Assembly (NCBI RefSeq): GCF_016863615.1 | Contig: NZ_BOPF01000008.1 | Location: 124,001-188,000, forward strand | Source: Virgisporangium aliadipatigenens | GTDB taxonomy: Bacteria > Actinomycetota > Actinomycetes > Mycobacteriales > Micromonosporaceae | DNA: 64,000 nucleotides | Reading direction: 5' to 3' | In this document: piece after piece, positions 28,606-38,066 of the stretch | Layout: every line of letters starts with the position of its first letter | How positions within the stretch are numbered: the stretch's first letter is position 1 | The notes under the pieces: generated by a model | The model's database searches: none | The model's input: the letters and a program-made list of their open reading frames with translations, nothing else | Told to the model about the DNA's origin: nothing | Made by a program: the position numbers and the translations under genes

Positions 28606-30249
28606 GAGCGTGAGTTCGGCCTCCTGTTGGAGCCGCTTGTCGGGCTTGGTGCCCTCGATGCGCACCCGCGCGTGGCGCCCGTCCATGTAGACCTCGGAGA
28701 TGGCGTTGAGGTAGACCGGCCCGGCCAGCCGGGTCCACCGGAAGTCCGGCCTCGCCAGCCCGGCGGCGCGCGCCACCCCCCGCCCCATCAGCGCGGCGAA
28801 CCGGCTCCACGCGAAGCGCATCGCCGGCTTCATGAACCCGGGCAGCTTGTTGTGCACCGGCGAACAGGTGAGCTGGTACACCGGGCTGCGGGTGCCGAGT
28901 TCGGCGCGGGCGACGTAGGAGTGGTGCACGTCGCCGGAGAGGACGTTGACGGTGGCGGGGCCGTCCGGCCGGTCGGCGACCCGCTTCAGCACGCCGGTGA
29001 GCGCGTCGAACGCGTCGTGGAACGCCGCCCAGTGCTCCAGGTCCACCGCCCGGCGCATCTTCTCGGCGTAGCGCCGCACCCGGGGCCGGGGCGACTCGGC
29101 GAACCGTTCGCTGGCGGCCTCCACGTGGTGCACGGCCGGCGGCATCAGCCACGGCAGCGAGGCGCCCACGAGCAGGTGGTCGTAGTCGCCCTCGACCTGC
29201 TTGTCGAACCAGTCCCAGACCTCCGGCGCCAGCATCGAGCGCTTGCCCTCGCTCAGCTGCCGGCCGGCCCGGTTGTCCAGCACCACGATGCGGGTGCGCC
29301 CCAGATCGAAGGCGTAGCTCCAGCGGTACGGCACCGTGCGCGCGTCCGCGTCCCGCCCGAAGGCGTCCAGGACGGCCGACGCGTCCTGCGGGCTGGCGCG
29401 CACGGCGGCGAGCACCGGGTCGCCGGCCAGTTCGTCCGGGCGCAGGTTGCCCAGGTGCTGGTAGACCCAGTAGGAGGCGAGCCCGGCGCTGATCCGGGTG
29501 GCCCACCAGGGCTCCCGGGCGATGTCGTGCCGCCAGGCGCCGCTGATGTTCCAGTCGTCGATGATCTCGTGGTCGTCGAAGATCATCACGCTGGGCACGG
29601 TCGAGAGCAGCCACCGGATGTCCGGGTCGGTCCACGAGTCGACGTACAGCTGCGTGTACTCGTGGAAGTCGGCGACCTGCGTCTCGGGGGCGTTCGGCCC
29701 GCGCTCGCGGGCGTCGAGGTAGCGCTTCATCGTCGGCGACACCTCGTCGGCGTAGACCTGGTCGCCGAGCAGCATGAGCAGGTCCGGCCACTCGTCCGGC
29801 GGCTGCCCCGCCGAGTCGAACGCGGCGGCCAGGCGCACGGCGTACGCGTCGAGCGCGTCCGGTGGCAGCCGGTCGGCGGTGTGCAGCGGCGACGACTCGC
29901 GGCACGACCCGAACAGCACGCGCACCGGCGCCTCGTCCGGCCGCGTGCGGATCACCGGCGGTGGATAGTTGTAGCCGACCGGCGGCCACACCTTCTCGCC
30001 GTTGAGGTACACCGAGTACGGCGTGCTCGCCTTCGGTGGCAGCCCTTCGAGCAGGACAAAGCCGTAGTGGTGGCCGTGCGCGGTGAACGTTCCCTCGGAA
30101 GCTGTGGAATCGCCGGCGCGGATCTCGACGGTGCCGGGGCGCGCGGCCTCGACCCAGACGGTGGCCCGTCCGTCCTCGACGCGGCGCAGGACCGGTCCCA
30201 GGATCAGGTCCTCGGTGTCCGGTGCAGGGGTGTCTGACACGACCCCCAT
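28600..30249 (-). CDS. PhoD-like metallophosphatase
   Basis: A 549-residue member of the PhoD-type phosphodiesterase/alkaline phosphatase group. The N-terminal beta-domain (about 1-100) is followed by the metallophosphatase core with LFGSCRE, MLLGDQVYADE, IFDDHEIIDDWN and LSGDVHHSY, giving the expected metal ligands. No signal peptide or Tat motif is seen, so a cytoplasmic or non-classical location is likely, unlike secreted PhoD. ATG at 30249 is chosen; a GTG three codons inside is also possible. Substrate unknown. Confidence 0.85.
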   Translation of the reverse strand: MGVVSDTPAPDTEDLILGPVLRRVEDGRATVWVEAARPGTVEIRAGDSTASEGTFTAHGHHYGFVLLEGLPPKASTPYSVYLNGEKVWPPVGYNYPPPVIRTRPDEAPVRVLFGSCRESSPLHTADRLPPDALDAYAVRLAAAFDSAGQPPDEWPDLLMLLGDQVYADEVSPTMKRYLDARERGPNAPETQVADFHEYTQLYVDSWTDPDIRWLLSTVPSVMIFDDHEIIDDWNISGAWRHDIAREPWWATRISAGLASYWVYQHLGNLRPDELAGDPVLAAVRASPQDASAVLDAFGRDADARTVPYRWSYAFDLGRTRIVVLDNRAGRQLSEGKRSMLAPEVWDWFDKQVEGDYDHLLVGASLPWLMPPAVHHVEAASERFAESPRPRVRRYAEKMRRAVDLEHWAAFHDAFDALTGVLKRVADRPDGPATVNVLSGDVHHSYVARAELGTRSPVYQLTCSPVHNKLPGFMKPAMRFAWSRFAALMGRGVARAAGLARPDFRWTRLAGPVYLNAISEVYMDGRHARVRIEGTKPDKRLQQEAELTLS

Positions 30250-30318
30250 GATCTGTGACACCGCCGCGCGGTGCCAGTCGCCGGTCGCGAACGCCCGACG
30301 TCTGGGAGGATTTCGTCC

Positions 30319-31467
30319 ATGGAGTACGTCGTCATCGCCGTTGTCCTGCTGATCCTCGCGATCGGCGGCGCCGTCGCCTACGTGGTGCCCCGCCGGAGCA
30401 GGCCGCTGCCGCCGGCGGCTCCGTCCACGCCGCCGGCGGTCGAGGAGCCCGCGGCACCGGTGGTGGTGGAGGAGCCCACCGCGCCGCCGGTGATCGTCGA
30501 GGAGCCCGCCGCTCCGCCCGTTCCCCAACTGGAGACACCGGAACCGACCGCGGGCCGGCTGGTCCGCCTCCGGGCCCGACTGTCGCGGTCGCAGAACCTC
30601 TTCGGCAAGGGCCTGCTCGCGCTGCTCTCGCGCGACAAGCTCGACGACGACACCTGGGACGAGATCGAGGAAACCCTGATCGGCGCCGACGTCGGCGTGG
30701 AACCCACCACCGAGCTGGTCGGGCGGCTGCGCGAGCGCTCCCGGGTGCTCGGGACGGCCTCCGCCACCGAGCTGCGCGCCCTCCTCGCCGAGGAACTGAC
30801 CACCGCCCTCGACCCGGGCATGGACCGCTCGCTGGCCAGCACCGCGGAGGGCCGCCCCGCCGTCCTGCTCGTCGTCGGCGTGAACGGCTCCGGCAAGACC
30901 ACCACCTGCGGCAAGATCGCCCGGGTCCTGGTCGCCGACGGGCGCACGGTGCTGCTCGGCGCCGCCGACACCTTCCGCGCCGCCGCGGCGGACCAGCTCG
31001 AGACCTGGGGCAGCCGGGTCGGCGCCGAGGTCGTGCGCGGCCCCGAGGAGGGGGACCCGGCGGCGGTCGCCTTCGACGCCGTCAAGCGCGGCAAGGAGAC
31101 CGGCGTCGACGCGGTGCTGATCGACACGGCCGGCCGCCTGCAGAACAAGGTCGGCCTGATGGACGAACTGGGCAAGGTCAAGCGGGTCATCGAGCGGCAC
31201 GGCCCGGTCGACGAGACCCTGCTCGTCCTCGACGCCACCACCGGCCAGAACGGCCTCACCCAGGCGAAGGTCTTCACGGAGGCCGTCAACGTCACCGGCG
31301 TGGTGCTGACAAAATTGGACGGCACCGCCAAGGGGGGAATCGTGATTGCGGTGCAGCGCAATCTGGGTATCCCGGTGAAGCTCGTCGGTCTCGGGGAAGG
31401 CCCCGACGACCTGGCCCCGTTCGATCCGGGCCAGTTCGTTGAGGCGTTGTTGGCGGGCGCCGCGTAG
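30319..31467 (+). CDS. ftsY: Signal recognition particle receptor FtsY
   Basis: FtsY docks SRP-ribosome complexes at the membrane. The 382-residue protein starts with a membrane helix (residues 3-23), then a Pro/Glu/Val-rich linker with repeated VEEPAAPP units, and the NG domain. GTPase motifs are GVNGSGKTTT at 187-196, DTFRAAAADQL, IDTAGRLQ and TKLDGTAKGG. The ATG was chosen because GGGAGGA is nine bases upstream. The N-terminal helix is typical of actinobacterial FtsY. Its partner Ffh is encoded at 36.5 kb. Confidence 0.97.
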   Translation: MEYVVIAVVLLILAIGGAVAYVVPRRSRPLPPAAPSTPPAVEEPAAPVVVEEPTAPPVIVEEPAAPPVPQLETPEPTAGRLVRLRARLSRSQNLFGKGLLALLSRDKLDDDTWDEIEETLIGADVGVEPTTELVGRLRERSRVLGTASATELRALLAEELTTALDPGMDRSLASTAEGRPAVLLVVGVNGSGKTTTCGKIARVLVADGRTVLLGAADTFRAAAADQLETWGSRVGAEVVRGPEEGDPAAVAFDAVKRGKETGVDAVLIDTAGRLQNKVGLMDELGKVKRVIERHGPVDETLLVLDATTGQNGLTQAKVFTEAVNVTGVVLTKLDGTAKGGIVIAVQRNLGIPVKLVGLGEGPDDLAPFDPGQFVEALLAGAA

Positions 31468-31501
31468 CCTCGGGCGGAAGAACGTCGAACGTGGAGGATC
31501 G

Positions 31502-32290
31502 GTGACGGAGCAGGAAGTCCCGCTGCACGGCGGCAACACGTCCGTGGTGCACAAGGCGGGCGACACGGTGCGGCGCAACGCCGGCCCGTGGACTCCCGCC
31601 GTACATTCCCTGCTCCGGCACCTCGAGTACGTCGGGTTCACGGGTGCGCCCCGTGCGCTGGGGCGGGACGAGAAGGGCCGCGAGGTCCTCTCCTACATCG
31701 AGGGCGAGTGCGGCGAGTACCCGCTGGCCCCGCACTGGACCACCGACGAGGCGCTGACCACCGTCGCCCAGATGCTGCGGCTGTTCCACGACGCGCAGTA
31801 CGGCTACCGGCCGCCGCCCGGGGCGGTGTGGCGCTCGTTCGGGCCGCCGCCGCCGGACACCGAGGTCATCTGCCATCACGACGCCGCCCCGCACAACGTC
31901 ATCTGGCGGCCGGACGGGACCCTGGCGCTGATCGACTTCGACCTCGCCTCACCCGGTGCGCGGATCTACGACGTGGCGTACGCCGCCTGGACCTGGACGC
32001 CGCTCTTCTCCGACCGCGACTCGTACACGCTCGGGTGGAAGCGACCCAACCGGCCGCGCCGGCTGCGGATGTTCGCCGACGCTTACGGTCTGACCCCGCG
32101 CGACCGGCACCGGCTCGTGCGGGTGATCCGCAAGCGGATCGTCGACCACATCGAGGGCATCAAGCGGATGTCGGCCCTCGGGGACCCGGCGTTCGTGCGC
32201 ATCGTGCACAAGGGCCACCTCCGCCGGCCGGTGCGCGACCTGCGCCTGATCGACCACGAGCGGCACATCCTGGAGTACGCGCTTCGGTGA
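31502..32290 (+). CDS. Aminoglycoside phosphotransferase-fold kinase
   Basis: The 262-residue protein has the APH/choline kinase catalytic loop ICHHDAAPHNVIW (HxDxxxxN) and the following metal motif LIDFDLA (DFD). The N-terminal lobe is short: LHGGNTSVVHKAG could serve as nucleotide loop and VRRNA carries the Arg/Lys region. The substrate is unknown, and resistance to aminoglycosides should not be assumed. GTG with GGAGG upstream, 34 bases after ftsY. Confidence 0.85.
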   Translation: MTEQEVPLHGGNTSVVHKAGDTVRRNAGPWTPAVHSLLRHLEYVGFTGAPRALGRDEKGREVLSYIEGECGEYPLAPHWTTDEALTTVAQMLRLFHDAQYGYRPPPGAVWRSFGPPPPDTEVICHHDAAPHNVIWRPDGTLALIDFDLASPGARIYDVAYAAWTWTPLFSDRDSYTLGWKRPNRPRRLRMFADAYGLTPRDRHRLVRVIRKRIVDHIEGIKRMSALGDPAFVRIVHKGHLRRPVRDLRLIDHERHILEYALR

Positions 32291-32348
32291 GGGTCCGTCG
32301 ACCGATCGGTGGGGGACTCCCCAGTCGTTCGGTCCGGATCGGTACTCC

Positions 32349-32385
32349 GTTACACGTGTGAAACACGTCGTGACGACCCGGAAAT
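32349..32385 (+). promoter_or_regulatory. GlnR-type operator upstream of amt
   Basis: GTTAC (32349), GAAAC (32360), GTGAC (32370) and GAAAT (32381) form two GTnAC-n6-GaAAC half-site pairs, the arrangement known for the actinobacterial nitrogen regulator GlnR. It lies about 115-150 bases before the amt start, the expected place for activation under nitrogen limitation. One position deviates in the last half-site, and the gap between pairs is five bases. Confidence 0.75.
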
Positions 32386-32499
32386 GACGCCGCGCCGGGT
32401 GTGAAACAGCGCCCCGGCAAGCTGCGCGCATTCCGACCTACGCAGCAGTGCAGCCGACGTGGGTTGGGAGGAGGGACTCTCACACCCAAGGAGGCCAGC

Positions 32500-33897
32500 G
32501 TGCCTGAAATCGACACCGGCAATACCGCTTGGTTGCTGGTCTCGAGCGCTCTCGTACTGCTCATGACCCCCGGCCTCGCCCTGTTCTACGGAGGACTGAA
32601 CAGGTCCAAGGGCGTGCTCAACATGATGATGATGAGCTTCTCGGCCATCGGCGTCGTGTCCATCCTGTGGCTGTTCTACGGCTTCTCGATGGCGTTCGGC
32701 ACCGACACGGCGGGCGGTCTGGTCGGCAATATCGGGGACTACCTCGGCACCAAGACATTCCTGTCCGAGACCGACGTGTGGGGCGTGACCGAGGACCTGC
32801 CCAACGGCATCGGCGTTCCGACCTACGTGTTCATGGTTTTCCAGATGGTTTTCGCCATCATCACGGTCGCTCTGATCAGCGGCGCGATCTCCGACCGCGC
32901 GAAGTTCGCCGGCTGGCTGGTCTTCATGGTCGGCTGGGCCACGATCGTGTACTTCCCGGTCGCGCACTGGGTGTGGGGTGGCGGCTTCGTCGGCGCCAAG
33001 CTGCACGTGCTCGACTTCGCCGGTGGAACGGCGGTGCACATCAACGCCGGTGCGGCGGCCCTGGCCCTCGCGATCGTGCTCGGCAAGCGTGCCGGGTGGC
33101 CGCGTGAGGTGTTCAAGCCGCACAACGTGCCGTTCGTCGCGCTCGGCGCGGGGCTGCTCTGGTTCGGCTGGTTCGGCTTCAACGCCGGTTCCGAGCTGAC
33201 CGTCGACTCGGTCACCGGCCTGGCGTTCATCAACACCCAGGTGGCCACCGCCGCGGCGGTTCTCGGCTGGATCATCGTCGAGTGGATCCGGGACAAGAAG
33301 CCGACCCTGGTCGGTGCCTCCTCCGGTGCCATCGCCGGCCTGGTCGCCATCACCCCGGCCTGTGGCTTCATCGCCCCCTGGTCGGCCGTGCTGCTGGGCC
33401 TCGTCGCCGGTGTGCTCTGCGCACTGGCCGTCAGCCTCAAGTACAAGCTCGGCTACGACGACTCGCTCGACGTGGTCGGTGTGCACTTCGTCGGTGGATG
33501 GATCGGCTCGCTGTGGCTGGGCCTGTTCGCCGACAGCTCGCTCAACGCCTACATCAGCGACGTGGTGGGCGCCTCCGACGGCCTGTTCGCCGGTGGTGGC
33601 ATCACGCAGCTGGGTCGCCAGGCGGCCGGCAGCGGCATCGTCACGGTCTTCTCGTTCGCGGTCGCGCTGGGCCTCGGCTTCCTGATCAACAAGACGATCG
33701 GGTTCCGCGCCTCCACCGAGGCCGAGGTCGAGGGCATCGACCTGGCGGAGCACGCCGAGAGCGGCTACGACCTGTCGACCGCGAGCGGCAGCGGCGCCGG
33801 TGGCGCGTTCGCCCTCGCCGGGATCGCCCCCGCGGGCGGCGCGCCGGTGGCGGCGGAATCGGACGGCGCCCCCGTGGCGCAGCAGGCAACTCGGTAA
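32500..33897 (+). CDS. amt: Ammonium transporter Amt
   Basis: A 465-residue Amt/Rh channel with about eleven membrane segments. It begins TGNTAWLLVSSALVLLMTPGLALFYGG, the family start, and contains the pore stretch FAGGTAVHINAGAAAL with the first pore His, and VHFVGGWIGSLWLG with the second (VGVHFVGG). The tail of about 55 residues is Ala/Gly-rich. GTG with AAGGAGG upstream. It is cotranscribed with glnK, whose product plugs the channel when nitrogen is plentiful, and lies behind the GlnR-type site. Confidence 0.96.
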   Translation: MPEIDTGNTAWLLVSSALVLLMTPGLALFYGGLNRSKGVLNMMMMSFSAIGVVSILWLFYGFSMAFGTDTAGGLVGNIGDYLGTKTFLSETDVWGVTEDLPNGIGVPTYVFMVFQMVFAIITVALISGAISDRAKFAGWLVFMVGWATIVYFPVAHWVWGGGFVGAKLHVLDFAGGTAVHINAGAAALALAIVLGKRAGWPREVFKPHNVPFVALGAGLLWFGWFGFNAGSELTVDSVTGLAFINTQVATAAAVLGWIIVEWIRDKKPTLVGASSGAIAGLVAITPACGFIAPWSAVLLGLVAGVLCALAVSLKYKLGYDDSLDVVGVHFVGGWIGSLWLGLFADSSLNAYISDVVGASDGLFAGGGITQLGRQAAGSGIVTVFSFAVALGLGFLINKTIGFRASTEAEVEGIDLAEHAESGYDLSTASGSGAGGAFALAGIAPAGGAPVAAESDGAPVAQQATR

Positions 33898-34260
<363 letters not shown>

Positions 34261-34262
34261 GC

Positions 34263-36482
34263 GTGGAGACCACATCTGCGGCGCCCGCTCCTGAGCTTGC
34301 CTCGGGGGTGGGCGCCGCGGCGCGTGCCGAACGCGCCGCCGCCCTGTACGTGTGGCTCGCCGGCCTCTTCCCGTCGTCGGAGCCGGGCGCCGCATTGGTC
34401 GCCGTCGGCGGGCTCGGGCGAGGGGAGTTCGCGCCGTACAGCGATCTCGACCTCGTGCTCGTCACCGCCGAGGGGTCGGCCGTCGACCCGGCGTCGATCT
34501 GGTACCCGATCTGGGACGCCAAGTTCAAGCTCGACCACTCCGCGCGCACCGTCGACGAGGCGCTGGAGGTGGTCGACTCCGACGTCAAGGCGTTCATGGG
34601 ACTGCTCGACGCGCGGCTGCTCGCCGGCGACGCGGTCCTCGCGAAGAAGCTCCACGACGCCGTCGTGACCCGCTGGCGGCGCACCGCCCGCACGGCCTTG
34701 CCCGCTCTGCGCGAGCTCACCGAGCAGCGCTGGGAACGCCACGGCGAACTGGCGTTCCTGCTCGAAGGCGACCTCAAGGAGGCCCGCGGCGGGCTGCGCG
34801 ACGTCAGCGTGCTGCGCGCACTCGGCTACACCGGCCTGACCAACGGGACCCGCCCGGCCGTGCACGCGGCCCTCAACTTCCTGCTCGACGTGCGCGACGC
34901 CCTGCACCTCACGCGCGGGCGGCGCGGCGACCGGCTCATGGCGCAGGACCGCGCCGAGGTCGCCCACCTCGTCGAACTGCCCGACGGCGACGCGCTCCTG
35001 CGCCGCATCACCGACTCCGCCCGCACGGTCGCGCACGCCTGCGACGACGCGTGGCGCGCCGTGAACCGTTGGCTCACCGCGAGCGGCGGCTCCGGCACGC
35101 GCCGACCGCTCGCGCGCGACGTGATCGAACAGGACGGCGAGGCCGTGCTGGCCCGCACCGCCGTGAGCGCCCGGCCGGACCCCGCGCTCGCGCTGCGCGT
35201 GGCCGCCGCGGCCGCCCGCGCGGGACGCCCGATCGCGCGGCCCACCCTCGAATGGCTCGCCAGCTACGCGCCGCCGCCGGAGCAGCCGTGGTCGGCCGGG
35301 GCGCGCTACGCGCTGTTCGCGCTGCTCGGCGCCGGTGCGGGGCTCGTGCCGATCTGGGAGGCGTGCGACCGCTACGGGCTCGTCACCGGCTGGCTGCCCG
35401 AGTGGGCCCGGATCCGCAGCGCGCCGCAGCACAATCCGGTGCACCGGTTCACCATCGACCGGCACCTGGTGGAGACGGCCGCGGCGGCGGCGACCTACGC
35501 CCGCGAGGTCTCCCGTCCCGACCTGCTGGTGCTGTGCGGGCTGCTGCACGACATCGGCAAGGGGCTGCCCGGCGACCACAGCGTGGTCGGCGCGCCGATC
35601 GCGGCGAGCGTGGCGCGGCGGGTGGGCCTGCCCGAGGCCGACGTCGAGATCGTCACCCGCGTGGTGCGCCAGCATCTCCTGCTGCCCGACACGGCCACCC
35701 GCCGCGACCTCGACGACCCGGTGACCGTGGACGCCGTCGCCGAGGCCGTTCGGGACACCACCACGCTGGAACTGCTGTACGCGCTCGCGCGCGCCGACGC
35801 CGCCGCGACCGGGCCGGCGGCCTGGTCCGCGTGGAAGGGGCGGCTCGTCGCCGACCTCGCCCGTCGGGTGAGCGCCGCCCTATCCGGTCAGGCGCCCGAG
35901 CCGCCCACCGCCGCGCCGCCGAAACCGGAGGGGCCGTTGCCCGCGGTCCGGGTCACGGAGGAACGGGTCACCGTGACGGCCGAGGACCGGCGCGGACTCC
36001 TGGCGGCCGTGGCCGGCACCCTCGCGCTGCACCGCCTCGACGTGATGACCGCCGACACGTCCACTGTGGACAGGCTCGCCTACGTCTCGTGCGCGGTGCA
36101 GCCCCGGTTCGGGGGCGGGACGGATCTCGAGGCGCTCGCCGCCGACCTGCGCCGTGCGGTCCTGGGCGAGCTGCCCGTCGCGCACAAGCTCGCCCGGCGG
36201 GGCGGCCCGCCGAGCGGCGGCGCGGCGCCCCGGCTGATGTGGCACCCGGCGACCGACGCGGCCGTTCTGGAACTGCGCGCCACGGACTCCTCCGGGCTGC
36301 TGTTCCGGGTGGCGAGCGCGCTGGAGGAGGCGGGCGCCGACGTGCGGGCCGCCCGGATCTCCACGCTCGGCGCCGACGTGGTCGACGCGTTCTACCTGGA
36401 GGGCGAGTGGGACGACCCCGCGCGCCGCAACGCCATCGAGAAGGCCGTCCTGGCGTCCCTGCCGGGGCGGGAGGGCACGTAG
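34263..36482 (+). CDS. glnD: PII nucleotidyltransferase/deadenylylase GlnD
   Basis: GlnD modifies PII according to nitrogen status. The 739-residue protein has the nucleotidyltransferase motif GGLGRGEF at 49-56 with SDLD at 60-63, the GlnD central domain (LKEARGGLRDV), an HD domain with GLLHDIGKGLPGDH (His429-Asp430) and two C-terminal ACT domains starting VRVTEERVTVTAEDRRG and VLELRATDSSGLLFRV. In Actinobacteria the group transferred is AMP, by family knowledge. It starts two bases after glnK with GTG, so amt-glnK-glnD is one operon. Confidence 0.95.
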   Translation: METTSAAPAPELASGVGAAARAERAAALYVWLAGLFPSSEPGAALVAVGGLGRGEFAPYSDLDLVLVTAEGSAVDPASIWYPIWDAKFKLDHSARTVDEALEVVDSDVKAFMGLLDARLLAGDAVLAKKLHDAVVTRWRRTARTALPALRELTEQRWERHGELAFLLEGDLKEARGGLRDVSVLRALGYTGLTNGTRPAVHAALNFLLDVRDALHLTRGRRGDRLMAQDRAEVAHLVELPDGDALLRRITDSARTVAHACDDAWRAVNRWLTASGGSGTRRPLARDVIEQDGEAVLARTAVSARPDPALALRVAAAAARAGRPIARPTLEWLASYAPPPEQPWSAGARYALFALLGAGAGLVPIWEACDRYGLVTGWLPEWARIRSAPQHNPVHRFTIDRHLVETAAAAATYAREVSRPDLLVLCGLLHDIGKGLPGDHSVVGAPIAASVARRVGLPEADVEIVTRVVRQHLLLPDTATRRDLDDPVTVDAVAEAVRDTTTLELLYALARADAAATGPAAWSAWKGRLVADLARRVSAALSGQAPEPPTAAPPKPEGPLPAVRVTEERVTVTAEDRRGLLAAVAGTLALHRLDVMTADTSTVDRLAYVSCAVQPRFGGGTDLEALAADLRRAVLGELPVAHKLARRGGPPSGGAAPRLMWHPATDAAVLELRATDSSGLLFRVASALEEAGADVRAARISTLGADVVDAFYLEGEWDDPARRNAIEKAVLASLPGREGT

Positions 36483-36500
36483 GCCAGGTACCCTCGTACA

Positions 36501-38066
36501 GTGTTTGACACCCTGAGCGACCGCCTCTCCGGCATCTTCACGAAGCTGCGCGGCAAGGGCAAGCTGTCCGACGCCGACATCGACGCCACCGCGCGCGAGA
36601 TCCGGTTGGCGTTGCTCGAGGCAGACGTGGCGCTGCCCGTCGTCAAGGCCTTCATCTTCAAGGTCAAGGAACGGGCCCGCACCGCCGAGGTGTCGAAGGC
36701 GCTCAACCCCGCCCAGCAGATCATCAAGATCGTTCATGAGGAACTGATCGCGATCCTCGGCGGCGAGGCGCGGCGGCTGGAGTTCGCCAAGACGCCGCCG
36801 ACGGTGATCATGCTGGCCGGCCTGCAGGGTGCCGGTAAGACCACGCTCGCCGGCAAGCTCGCGAAGTGGCTCAAGGAGCAGGGGCACCAGCCGCTCCTCG
36901 TCGCCTGCGACCTCCAGCGGCCCAACGCGGTCGGGCAGCTGCAGGTGCTCGGCGGGCGGGCCGGGGTCGAGGTGTACGCGCCGGAGCCCGGCAGCGGCGT
37001 CGGTGACCCCGTTCGGGTCGCGCGGGACTCGATCGAGCACGCCCGGCGTCAGATGCGGGACATCGTCATCGTCGACACCGCCGGCCGGCTCGGCATCGAC
37101 CAGGAGATGATGCAGCAGGCCGCCGACATCCGCGACGCCGTCCGGCCGGACGAGACGCTGTTCGTGATCGACGCGATGATCGGTCAGGACGCGGTGTCGA
37201 CCGCCGAGGCGTTCCGCGACGGGGTCGGCATCACGGGTGTCGTTCTCTCCAAACTGGACGGTGACGCGCGCGGCGGTGCGGCGCTCTCGGTCCGGGAGGT
37301 CACCGGACAGCCGATCATGTTCGCCTCCACCGGCGAGAAGCTGGAGGACTTCGACGTCTTCCACCCGGACCGGATGGCGTCGCGCATCCTCGACATGGGC
37401 GACATGCTCACCCTCATCGAGCAGGCCGAACGGGCCTTCGACGAGGACCAGAAGGAGCGCATGGCCGCCAAGCTCATGGGCGGCGAGAGCTTCACGCTGG
37501 AGGACTTCCTGGAGCAGCTCGTCGCCGTGCGGCGGATGGGCCCCATCGCCAACGTCCTGGGCATGCTGCCCGGGATGGGCCAGATGAAGGACCAGCTCAA
37601 CGACGTCGACGACAAGCACTTCGACAAGGTCGCGGCGATCATCCGCTCGATGACGCCGGCCGAGCGCACCACCCCGAAGATCATCAACGCCTCGCGGCGG
37701 GTCCGGATCGCCAACGGCTCCGGCACCACCGTCACCGACGTGAACCAGCTGCTCAACCGGTTCACCGAGGCGCAGAAGATGATGAAGCAGATGAGCGGCA
37801 TGATGGGCCTGCCCGGGATGGGCGGCGGGCGCGGGCGCAAGGCCACCAAGTCGCCCAAGAACAAGCGCAAGGGCGGGCGGGGCAGCGGCGGCCACCCGGG
37901 GCGCCGGGACGCCGAGCGTCAGGCTCCGCAGCCGCAGCAGATGCCGCAGATGCCGCAGCTCCCGCCGGGCCTCGACCCCGCCTCGGGCCAGGGCCTGCCG
38001 CCCGGGTTCAAGCTGCCCAACCTGGACTTCTCGCGGCTCCAGCGGCGGGACCGTGACGGCCGCTAG
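36501..38066 (+). CDS. ffh: Signal recognition particle protein Ffh
   Basis: Ffh binds signal peptides and the SRP RNA. The 521-residue protein has an N domain, the GTPase domain with GLQGAGKTT at 107-115, DLQRPNAVGQL, VDTAGRLG and SKLDGDARGG, and a Met-rich M domain (FTEAQKMMKQMSGMMG). A basic tail (RGRKATKSPKNKRKGGRG) plus a Gln/Pro/Met-rich extension to the end makes it longer than the usual 450 residues. TACCCT at 36489-36494, six bases before GTG, suggests a leaderless mRNA of its own. Confidence 0.97.
   Translation: MFDTLSDRLSGIFTKLRGKGKLSDADIDATAREIRLALLEADVALPVVKAFIFKVKERARTAEVSKALNPAQQIIKIVHEELIAILGGEARRLEFAKTPPTVIMLAGLQGAGKTTLAGKLAKWLKEQGHQPLLVACDLQRPNAVGQLQVLGGRAGVEVYAPEPGSGVGDPVRVARDSIEHARRQMRDIVIVDTAGRLGIDQEMMQQAADIRDAVRPDETLFVIDAMIGQDAVSTAEAFRDGVGITGVVLSKLDGDARGGAALSVREVTGQPIMFASTGEKLEDFDVFHPDRMASRILDMGDMLTLIEQAERAFDEDQKERMAAKLMGGESFTLEDFLEQLVAVRRMGPIANVLGMLPGMGQMKDQLNDVDDKHFDKVAAIIRSMTPAERTTPKIINASRRVRIANGSGTTVTDVNQLLNRFTEAQKMMKQMSGMMGLPGMGGGRGRKATKSPKNKRKGGRGSGGHPGRRDAERQAPQPQQMPQMPQLPPGLDPASGQGLPPGFKLPNLDFSRLQRRDRDGR

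Noticed and set aside
30250-31641. Upstream extension of the PhoD-like gene to more than 1000 codons
   Set aside because: It is antisense to ftsY and Arg/Gly-rich; the metallophosphatase starts near 30249.
31502-32290. Aminoglycoside resistance gene
   Set aside because: Only the kinase fold is supported; the N-lobe is short and the core genomic context gives no sign of resistance.
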